Positions 13,230-20,625 of a DNA stretch of 20,625 nucleotides are shown one piece after another; within the stretch, counting starts at the first letter, position 1; every line of letters begins with the position of its first letter. The position numbers were made by a program, and so were the translations under genes. Where the stretch lies: NCBI GenBank assembly GCA_030606165.1, contig JAUWGZ010000014.1, positions 1-20,625 on the forward strand, read 5' to 3'. Below the pieces are notes generated by a model, which was given only the letters and a program-made list of their open reading frames with translations, had not been told where the DNA came from and searched no databases. The DNA is from Dehalococcoidia bacterium (GTDB taxonomy: Bacteria; Chloroflexota; Dehalococcoidia; GIF9; AB-539-J10).

Positions 13230-16200
13230 CTAGCTCTCTAATTCTAAATTCGCAGTCTCCTCTTCATCAAGACCTCCCCCCTTCAATCTTTCCCCATCAT
13301 CAGGACTCACAGAGAGGACCCGAGATGGGATGAGCTTACCGAGAATAACATTTTCCTTGAGACCGCGAAGCCTATCCACCTTGCCTTTGACTGCGGCATT
13401 GACAAGAACACGGCCGGTTTCTTGGAAAGAAGCAGCTGCTAGCCAACTGTCCTTGCTTAAGCTAGCTCTGGTTATCCCGAGAAGCGCAGCTTGAGCCGTT
13501 GCTGGCTCACCTCCCTCAGCCAGCACCTTGGCATTTATATCTTCATAGTCAAATCGATCAACTAACTCGCCGGGCAAGAGCTTTGTATCTCCTGAGGAGA
13601 TAATCCTCACGTTGCTTAACATCCGCCGAGTAATGATAGCAATATGTTTATCATGTATAGTCACCCCTTGCGCGCGATATACTTTTTGTATTTCATCAAT
13701 CAGATACTGCTGGACTGCATCTTTTCCCATAATACGTAAGATATCATGAGGGTCAATGGAACCTCTAGTAAGCCGATCACCCGCTTTGACCTTATCCCCT
13801 GATCGGACAAGCAAATATGCACCATGGGGGACGTTATATTCTCTCTCTTCCATTTCTTCATACCTAACATAGACATGATCACCCTCAATGGTGACTTGAC
13901 CAGCCACTCTAGCTACTATAGATTGAGATTGCCCTGCCTCAGCATGGCTAACAGCTGGCAATCTCTTTTTGGTCTTCTTTGGGGTCTTCTCTGGAAGAGA
14001 AAGTAGGATGCTACCAGCATCCACCGATTGCCCATCAGTTACAGCTAGCTCCGCTCCAGGCAGAATCGGGTATTCATCCAGATAGGATTCAGAGCTAATG
14101 ACCTTGACTATGCTTGCTCCATCAGTATGGGTTACTTCAACAGTACCATCAATCTCAGGAATGATCGCACTGCTGGCTGGTGTTCTAGCCTCGAAAAGCT
14201 CTTCTACGCGGGGCAGCCCAGTGGTAATATCGGCACCTACTATGCCCCCTGTATGGAAAGTGCGCAGCGTGAGCTGAGTTCCAGGCTCACCGATGCTCTG
14301 GGCAGCAATAACTCCTACAGCGGTGCCAAGCTTTACTGATTGCTTCTTTCCCAAGTCCCTTCCATAGCAGTTTCGACAAATGCCAAATCGAGAGCGGCAG
14401 CTAAGAGGCGACCTCACGTGTACCCGGGTAATGACGGCATCGATAATTTGTTGCACTTTATCTTCGTCAATTTCTTCATCACGGCCAACAATGACTGCAT
14501 TTGTGCTCGGATCAACAATTTCACTCGCCGCTAAGTAGCCAGTAATCCGGTTTTCAAATGGGGGAAGGGACCCCTCTTCAGTTTCCCGGGATATCCAAAC
14601 TCCTTCGGTGGTACCACAATCTGTTTCAGTTACAATGACATCTTGGGCTACATCGACAAGACGCCTGGTAAGATAACCACTATCTGATGTCCTCAAGGCG
14701 GTGTCAGCTAATCCTTTGCGAGCACCATGAGTAGAAATGAAATACTCCATGGGTGTCAGTCCATCACGGAGGCTCGATTTAATGGGAAAATCTATTATCC
14801 TTCCTGAGGGGTCGGTCATCAACCCGCGCAACCCTGCCATCTGCCTAATTTGAGAAATATTTCCCTTGGCACCCGAAGTAGCCATCATATAGACGCTACC
14901 ATAAGGGTCCAGCGACTGAGATATATCCTCAGTAATCTTATCTGTAGCCTCCATCCACACTTGAACTGTACTTGCATACTTTTCACCCTCAGTAATCAAG
15001 CCATGGTTAAGTTGATCCTCAATAAGGCTAACTTTCTCATCGGCTTCTTTAAGAAGCTTGACCCTCTTTGGAGACTCTTCAATATCATCCATAGCGATGG
15101 AAACGCCTGACTTTGTAGCATAGTCAAACCCTAATTGCTTAAGTCTATCGAGGACCCCAGCAGCACCTTCATTGCCCAACAAACGGATGCAATCAGAGAC
15201 TAATGTCCTTAAAGAAGCCCTATCTACTATTTTGTTGTAAAAGCGAAGTTGCGGAGGCAAGGCATCATTAAATAAAATTCTGCCCACTGTAGTATTTATC
15301 CTCTCCCCGTCTGAACGAAGCGAAGGGTCTCGCACAACAATTTCGGCACCAAGTTCGATAATGCCAAGTTCGTAAGCTAACTTAGCCTCGCCAAAACTGC
15401 TGAAAAATTTCCCTTCCCCTCTGGCTCCAGGCTTCGAAATGGTAAGATAATAGCAGCCCAGAACCATATCTAGGGTGGGTGTTGTCGCAGGCTCACCAGA
15501 ACTTGGTAGCAACATATTATAAGGACTAAGCACGTGTTCCCTGGCTTCCTTCACCGCGGCCCTGGACAATGGCACATGAACCGCCATCTGGTCGCCATCA
15601 AAATCGGCATTAAAGGCGGTACAAACTAAGGGGTGGAGCTGAAAAGCATCGCCATCGATTAACACGGGTTCAAAGGCTTGAATGCTGAGCCGATGTAAGG
15701 TTGGGGCACGATTAAGCAATACAGGGCGCTCCTTAACTACTTCATACAGTGCATCCCAAACCTCAGGGCTACCTCTTTCCACCAGACGCCGGGCGCTCTT
15801 CAGGTTGTTGGCATATCCATTTTTTATGAGTTTGTGCATAACCGAAGGCTTAAATAGCTCTAAAGCAACATGGCGTGGCAAACCACATTGATGAAGTTTG
15901 AGTTTAGGACCAACCACAATGACCGAGCGACCGCTGTAGTCTACTCGCTTACCGAGAAGATTTTGCCGAAACCGTCCTTGCTTGCCCTTCAGGATGTCAG
16001 AAAGAGATTTTAAGGCGTGCTTATTACCAGTGGTAACTGCGCGCCCTCTTCGGCCGTTGTCAATAAGAGCATCAACAGCTTCCTGCAACATGCGTTTCTC
16101 ATTTCGGATAATTATTTCCGGCGCACCTAACTTCATAAGACGGCGGAGACGGTTGTTACGATTAATAACTCTCCGATAGAGGTCGTTGAGGTCGCTGATA

Positions 16201-17162
16201 ACAAAGCGACCGCCATCCAACTGAACTATGGGACGAAGCGCCGGAGGCAGTACAGGAAGCAGGGTTAAAACCATCCACTCAGGCTTATTCCCACTGAGCT
16301 TAAAAGCTTCAACTAATTGTAGCCGTTGGCTGACTCTCTTACGATATCCTCCCGACACGCTACGGATTTGCTCACGAAGCTCTTGGTGCAAAGCATCCAT
16401 ATTAATTTGCTTCAATATCTGTAGAATAGCCTCAGCTCCCATGCCGGCTTCAAAAATAGCACCATACTCATCTTTAAATTTCCTGCATTCCTCTTCGTTA
16501 AGCAATTTTAGCGGCTGAAGACTTTCTATCTCTTCAATGCTTGCCTTTAGCTCTTCTTTAAGTCTTTCCTTCTTTTCTATAAATTTAGCGCGAAGCTGGT
16601 TTACCTCTTTTGTCTTAAGCTCTTCCTCCAGGCCTTTGGCTTCCAATTCTTCGATTTTTTTGTTCAGGCGTTCTTCTTGCTCGGCAATTTTTCGAACCAC
16701 CCCCCCCTCAAGTTGGCGAAGCTTCTTCTGTTTGGCCTCTTTATCAACGGAGATGATGATATACCGAGCAAAATAGATGACCCCCTCTAAGTCCCGTGGA
16801 GATAGGTTGAGGAGCAGCCCAAGCCGGCTAGGCACTAACTTAACAAACCAGATGTGAGTAACTGGCGCAGCTAGTTCTACATGCCCTGTGCGTTCTCGAC
16901 GTACGCTCGAATGAGCTACCTCAACACCACATTTATCACAAATAACTCCCTTATACCTCGCCTTTTTATATTTGCCACAATGGCATTCAAAATCTTTAAC
17001 AGGGCCGAAAATCTTTTCACAAAATAGGCCATCTCTTTCTGGCTTCAAAGTGCGATAATTTATTGTCTCCGCCTTAGTTACCTCACCGTGAGACCAACTT
17101 CTGATTTGTTCCGGTGAGGCAAGACTTATGCGAATACCATTAATGCCATCAAATTGAGACAT
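13230..17162 (-). CDS. rpoC: DNA-directed RNA polymerase subunit beta'
   Basis: With the ATG at 17162 the product is 1310 residues. It forms the catalytic half of RNA polymerase with RpoB. The N-terminal zinc ribbon has Cys60, Cys62, Cys75 and Cys78. The active-site loop NADFDGD is at 518-524 with the magnesium-binding Asp520, Asp522 and Asp524. The trigger-loop region (MTDPSGRIIDFPIKSSLRDG and GARKGLADTALRTSDSGYLT) and the second zinc site (TDCGT; CRSRFGICRNCYG) are intact. A lysine/glutamate-rich predicted coiled coil of roughly 75 residues (about 141-218) precedes the conserved MGAEAI region and is not present in the common Bacillus or E. coli proteins. The frame is open ten codons further upstream (to 17192), but MSQFDGINGIRISLASP fits the family start and GAGGGGG lies 3 nt before it. 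The start overlaps the rpoB end by 14 nt, so translation is probably coupled. Confidence 0.95.
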   Translation of the reverse strand: MSQFDGINGIRISLASPEQIRSWSHGEVTKAETINYRTLKPERDGLFCEKIFGPVKDFECHCGKYKKARYKGVICDKCGVEVAHSSVRRERTGHVELAAPVTHIWFVKLVPSRLGLLLNLSPRDLEGVIYFARYIIISVDKEAKQKKLRQLEGGVVRKIAEQEERLNKKIEELEAKGLEEELKTKEVNQLRAKFIEKKERLKEELKASIEEIESLQPLKLLNEEECRKFKDEYGAIFEAGMGAEAILQILKQINMDALHQELREQIRSVSGGYRKRVSQRLQLVEAFKLSGNKPEWMVLTLLPVLPPALRPIVQLDGGRFVISDLNDLYRRVINRNNRLRRLMKLGAPEIIIRNEKRMLQEAVDALIDNGRRGRAVTTGNKHALKSLSDILKGKQGRFRQNLLGKRVDYSGRSVIVVGPKLKLHQCGLPRHVALELFKPSVMHKLIKNGYANNLKSARRLVERGSPEVWDALYEVVKERPVLLNRAPTLHRLSIQAFEPVLIDGDAFQLHPLVCTAFNADFDGDQMAVHVPLSRAAVKEAREHVLSPYNMLLPSSGEPATTPTLDMVLGCYYLTISKPGARGEGKFFSSFGEAKLAYELGIIELGAEIVVRDPSLRSDGERINTTVGRILFNDALPPQLRFYNKIVDRASLRTLVSDCIRLLGNEGAAGVLDRLKQLGFDYATKSGVSIAMDDIEESPKRVKLLKEADEKVSLIEDQLNHGLITEGEKYASTVQVWMEATDKITEDISQSLDPYGSVYMMATSGAKGNISQIRQMAGLRGLMTDPSGRIIDFPIKSSLRDGLTPMEYFISTHGARKGLADTALRTSDSGYLTRRLVDVAQDVIVTETDCGTTEGVWISRETEEGSLPPFENRITGYLAASEIVDPSTNAVIVGRDEEIDEDKVQQIIDAVITRVHVRSPLSCRSRFGICRNCYGRDLGKKQSVKLGTAVGVIAAQSIGEPGTQLTLRTFHTGGIVGADITTGLPRVEELFEARTPASSAIIPEIDGTVEVTHTDGASIVKVISSESYLDEYPILPGAELAVTDGQSVDAGSILLSLPEKTPKKTKKRLPAVSHAEAGQSQSIVARVAGQVTIEGDHVYVRYEEMEEREYNVPHGAYLLVRSGDKVKAGDRLTRGSIDPHDILRIMGKDAVQQYLIDEIQKVYRAQGVTIHDKHIAIITRRMLSNVRIISSGDTKLLPGELVDRFDYEDINAKVLAEGGEPATAQAALLGITRASLSKDSWLAAASFQETGRVLVNAAVKGKVDRLRGLKENVILGKLIPSRVLSVSPDDGERLKGGGLDEEETANLELES

Positions 17163-20100
17163 TTTCCCCCTCGCTAAGTAGTTCAACAGCAAAACCTAAA
17201 CTACGTAGCTCCATGAACAAAACCTTGGTCGATTCTGGAATACCGAGTTGTTGAATATCCTCGCCTTTAACAAGAGACTCATAAGCTTTAGCCCGTCCCA
17301 TTACATCATCTGACTTTATTGTGAGCATCTCTTGAAGTGTATGAGCTGCGCCATGTGCTTCTAATGCCCATACCTCCATCTCACCAAACCTTTGACCACC
17401 AAACTGAGCTTTTCCTCCCAATGGTTGCTGGGTGATGAGCGAGTACGGACCGGTGGAACGGGCATGTACCTTGTCACCGACAAGATGATTGAGTTTCATC
17501 ATATAGATATTGCCCACAGTTATTGGCTTATCAAATAGCTTGCCAGTTCTCCCATCGCTAAGCTCTATTTTGCCAAAAATGGGAGGATAGAGCTGTCGCT
17601 CTTTATAAACTTTTTGTGCCATCTGCTCCAAATCTCTATCACTGAGAGCTCTAAGCTGAGAACTATCAGCTATGCCTAGTTCCTCAAGCCATATACAGAG
17701 GGAAGCTTTTCTAGCTGCACCCATATACCCTTCATCCATTATTTCCCTGGCATCAAAACCATGACGAGAAAGCCATTCTCCGACCCTTTGTAGATCAGTC
17801 ACGGCATGCCCTGGATTCTCAGGGCTAAAGTTAACCGCACCAGCTTTCCAAGCTATCCAAGTCTTGGCTAAGACACCCTCAATAGTCAGGGCATCAGCTC
17901 CATCAAAAATAGGATTAACAGCCTTAAAACCTAGTGTCTGAGCTGCCCAACCCAAATGAGCCTCCAAAACCTGCCCAATATTCATACGGGACGGAACACC
18001 GAGAGGATTAAGTATAATATCTACAGGCGTGCCGTCTGGCAAAAATGGCATGTCTTCCTCAGGCAATATGATAGAAACGACCCCTTTATTGCCATGTCTC
18101 CCTGACATTTTATCTCCCACTGAGATTTTGCGCTTTTGAGCAACCCACACTTGTATAAGTGTGTTCACCCCGGCAGGTAATTCATCATGGCTGTCACGAG
18201 AAAAGACTTTAGTCCTGATCACCCTCCCCCACTCTCCTGATGGCATTCTGAGAGAGCTATCTTTCACCTCCCGCGTTTTCTCACCAAAAATAGCTCGTAA
18301 CAATTTTTCTTCCGCTGAAGGTTCAGTTTCACCCTTGGGAGTAATCTTCCCAACCAGAATGTCGTTGGGCTTTACTTCAGCTCCGATACGTACAATACCC
18401 ATTTCATCAAGGTTAGAGAGGCTCTCCTCGCTTACATTAGGTATATCCCTGGTTATTTCTTCAGGACCAAGCTTGGTATCACGTTCCTCTATCTCATATT
18501 TTTCAATGTGAACGGAAGTATAGACATCATCCTTAACCAGCCTCCTACTGATAATAATGGCATCTTCAAAGTTATATCCCTCCCAGCTCATAAAAGCACA
18601 AATGATATTCTGTCCCAAGGCGAGGTTTCCACCATCTATAGAAAAACTATCTACCAACACCTGCCCTTTCTTAACCTTGTCACCTTTGTTTACAATAGGA
18701 TGCTGATTGATGCATGTCCCTTGATTAGTTCTGGCAAACTTGACTAAATCGAACGATTGCTCTTCGCCTCCTCCATTTTTGATTACTATTCCTGAGCTTG
18801 TCGCCGAAGTAACTACGGCATCGTCAGGGGCAAATATCACCTGCCCACTATATTTAGCCACCTCTCTTTCCATACCCGTGGCCACCAAAGGACACTCGGG
18901 ACGCAATAATGGCACCGCTTGTCGTTGCATATTGCAGCCCATTAAGGCCCGATTAGCATCATCGTGCTCAAGAAAGGGGGTAAGACAAGCAGCTATACTA
19001 AATAGCTGTTTTGGTGAAACATCGATGAAGTTTACTTTGTCTATTGATTCCTTGAAATATCTGTCCCCCCTCTTAACCTCAACCTTGTCATAAACAAACT
19101 CATTTCTTTTATTGATGGGAGCATTAGCTGGGGCAATGGCATATTGACCTTCTTCGTCGGCTGTCAGATAAACGATTTGGCTGGAAACAAAAGGAACTAC
19201 CTTAATATTCCGAGCCGGAAGAGAAGATAACCTTTGTGCAAGCTGCTTTGTGATTAATGTTCCAACCTTGGCCACAAGTTTGCCCTTACTATCTACTATA
19301 TCCTCCCTGATTGTTCTCCCAGTCAACTCTTCCGCAGTATTGGGAACCTCGTGGATAACTCTGCGATATGGCGTCTCTATAAAACCATATTCATTAACCG
19401 AAGCGTAAGTAGCTAGGGAGCCAATAAGACCAATGTTTGGCCCCTCAGGTGTTTCTATAGGACAAATCCTACCGTAATGAGAATGATGTACATCGCGAAC
19501 CTCAAATCCAGCCTGTTTTCTTGAGAGGCCTCCAGGACCCATGGCAGAAAGACGACGCTTGTGAGTTAGCTCAGCTAGCGGATTAGTTTGATCCATGAAT
19601 TGAGATAGCTGTGACCGGCCAAAGAACTCCCTTATAGCGACTGCTACAGGACGAATGTTGATCAAAGCAACAGGAGTGGCTGCCTCGGGGCCAAGAATAC
19701 TCATTCGCTCTTTAATAGCTCTCTCTAACCTTAATAAGCCGATACGAAGTTGCTTTTGTATTAGGAAACCTACCGCCTGAGCCCTTCGATTGCCTAAATG
19801 ATCAATGTCATCAGGAGCTTCCTCGCCAATGTTAACTGAAATAATGCGGCGGACTATTTGCACCAAATCTTCAGAGGTTAAGCCAGTACAATCCCCAGGG
19901 ATATCAAGGCCTAACTTTTTATTAAGCTTGTAACGACCAACTTTGCCCAGGCTATAGCGGCGAGGATTAAATAGGAAATTATTCAGCAAGGTCTGGGCAC
20001 TACTAAGACTAGCGGCTTCACCGGAAGATAGTTTTCTATAAATATCGCGCAGGGCATCAGCCTTGTTTTTGATCAGAGGATCTCGCTCTATTGTAGAGCG

Positions 20101-20625
20101 GATAAAAGCATGCTCAGGCGAGTTATCTACATCCTGGAAAAGGGAAAGCAAGGTCTCATCGCTCTCAAAGCCTATGGCACGCAACAAAGTAGTAACCAGT
20201 ATCTTTCGTTTGCCACTCACCTTGACCGAAATCACATCTCGATTAGAAGTGTCAAAATCAAGCCATGCCCCATGTTCAGCAACAAGCTTAGCAAAGCCCA
20301 ATTCCCGCCCACTCGAAGGATCCCTGTACAAGGTGAAATAGACGCCGGGAAAGCGAGTTAACTGATTAACTACTACCCGCTCTACTCCAGAAATAATAAA
20401 AGTGCCGGTATCCGTCATTAAAGGGAAATCACCAAAGAATAACTCTTGTTGCTTGATCTCCCCCGTCTCCTTGACTACTAGTTGCGCAGTGACATGAATA
20501 GGAGAGGAATAAGTCAGGCCTCGTTCAAGACACTCAGAGATAGAATGCGGAGGCTCTCGAAACTCATAATCAACGAAATGTAATTCTAGCCTGGTGTTAG
20601 TATAATCTTGAATTGGTGAGATTCC
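17149..20625 (-). CDS. rpoB: DNA-directed RNA polymerase subunit beta (5' end outside window)
   Basis: In frame with the stop codon at 17149, coding sequence continues past the first in-window ATG (20418) to the window edge, giving 1158 residues that begin GISPIQDYTNTRLELHFVDY, the usual early RpoB region. Perhaps 50 or so N-terminal residues are missing. The 69 residues before that ATG are clearly RpoB (LFFGDFPLMTDTGTF), so 20418 is not the start. The rifampicin-binding region FFGRSQLSQFMDQTNPLAELTHKRRLSAMGPGG (shown here only as a named region, 19534-19626) keeps the Asp516, His526 and Ser531 equivalents (E. coli numbering), predicting a rifampicin-sensitive type. KMSGRHGNKG and the C-terminal GGKAQFGGQRFGEMEVWALEA are intact. 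rpoC follows with a 14-nt overlap. Confidence 0.97.
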   Translation of the reverse strand, partial: GISPIQDYTNTRLELHFVDYEFREPPHSISECLERGLTYSSPIHVTAQLVVKETGEIKQQELFFGDFPLMTDTGTFIISGVERVVVNQLTRFPGVYFTLYRDPSSGRELGFAKLVAEHGAWLDFDTSNRDVISVKVSGKRKILVTTLLRAIGFESDETLLSLFQDVDNSPEHAFIRSTIERDPLIKNKADALRDIYRKLSSGEAASLSSAQTLLNNFLFNPRRYSLGKVGRYKLNKKLGLDIPGDCTGLTSEDLVQIVRRIISVNIGEEAPDDIDHLGNRRAQAVGFLIQKQLRIGLLRLERAIKERMSILGPEAATPVALINIRPVAVAIREFFGRSQLSQFMDQTNPLAELTHKRRLSAMGPGGLSRKQAGFEVRDVHHSHYGRICPIETPEGPNIGLIGSLATYASVNEYGFIETPYRRVIHEVPNTAEELTGRTIREDIVDSKGKLVAKVGTLITKQLAQRLSSLPARNIKVVPFVSSQIVYLTADEEGQYAIAPANAPINKRNEFVYDKVEVKRGDRYFKESIDKVNFIDVSPKQLFSIAACLTPFLEHDDANRALMGCNMQRQAVPLLRPECPLVATGMEREVAKYSGQVIFAPDDAVVTSATSSGIVIKNGGGEEQSFDLVKFARTNQGTCINQHPIVNKGDKVKKGQVLVDSFSIDGGNLALGQNIICAFMSWEGYNFEDAIIISRRLVKDDVYTSVHIEKYEIEERDTKLGPEEITRDIPNVSEESLSNLDEMGIVRIGAEVKPNDILVGKITPKGETEPSAEEKLLRAIFGEKTREVKDSSLRMPSGEWGRVIRTKVFSRDSHDELPAGVNTLIQVWVAQKRKISVGDKMSGRHGNKGVVSIILPEEDMPFLPDGTPVDIILNPLGVPSRMNIGQVLEAHLGWAAQTLGFKAVNPIFDGADALTIEGVLAKTWIAWKAGAVNFSPENPGHAVTDLQRVGEWLSRHGFDAREIMDEGYMGAARKASLCIWLEELGIADSSQLRALSDRDLEQMAQKVYKERQLYPPIFGKIELSDGRTGKLFDKPITVGNIYMMKLNHLVGDKVHARSTGPYSLITQQPLGGKAQFGGQRFGEMEVWALEAHGAAHTLQEMLTIKSDDVMGRAKAYESLVKGEDIQQLGIPESTKVLFMELRSLGFAVELLSEGENVSI

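Noticed and set aside
17163..17192. RpoC starting ten codons earlier at 17192
   Set aside because: The added residues MLLNYLARGK lie within the rpoB coding region and do not match RpoC; MSQFDGIN has a ribosome site and family similarity.
20063..20361. Plus-strand frames opposite rpoB (for example 20063-20341)
   Set aside because: They are antisense to a highly conserved gene and have no protein family features, as with the other plus-strand frames across rpoB and rpoC.

Overview
The window is about 20.6 kb of bacterial chromosome, mostly housekeeping genes with a small accessory patch at the left edge. Protein sequences and gene content (a PadR regulator with a HAAS-type membrane partner, a LacD-type aldolase beside phosphofructokinase, a zinc-motif endonuclease MutL, a moderate-length RpoC with an extra coiled coil) suggest a Chloroflexota-like bacterium, perhaps a Dehalococcoidia relative. 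No rRNA is present, so this placement is tentative. Base composition is moderate, and starts are a mix of ATG, GTG and TTG behind purine-rich ribosome binding sites.

Left edge (1-459): the tail of an unidentified reading frame, a perfect 13-bp hairpin, and the first 32 codons of a serine recombinase cut off by a stop codon. This looks like the scar of a mobile element. Minus strand 460-2053: dnaN (sliding clamp) followed closely by a hicB-hicA toxin-antitoxin pair. About 530 bp without genes (2054-2583) then separates this unit from a plus-strand sugar-catabolic group: ROK sugar kinase, ATP-type 6-phosphofructokinase and a LacD-family class I aldolase (2584-5687). These could carry glucose to triose phosphates. 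A small membrane protein with a pore-loop-like motif and a C-terminal RCK_C-like domain follows (5937-6602).

Minus strand 6619-10539: pcrA/uvrD helicase followed by mutL, a DNA-repair pair apparently read from one promoter upstream of pcrA. Divergent from it, on the plus strand, is a PadR repressor and its multi-pass membrane partner (10757-12008), behind a near-consensus promoter. Minus strand 12157 to the right edge: rpoB (5' end outside the window), rpoC and ruvB, tightly packed and probably co-transcribed.

I found no CRISPR array, tRNA, rRNA or intact insertion sequence, and no convincing novel multi-gene system. The observations most worth checking are a palindromic motif that occurs in frame inside pcrA and again between rpoC and ruvB, the attachment of hicBA directly to dnaN, the hairpin and recombinase scar, and the small pore-motif/RCK_C protein.
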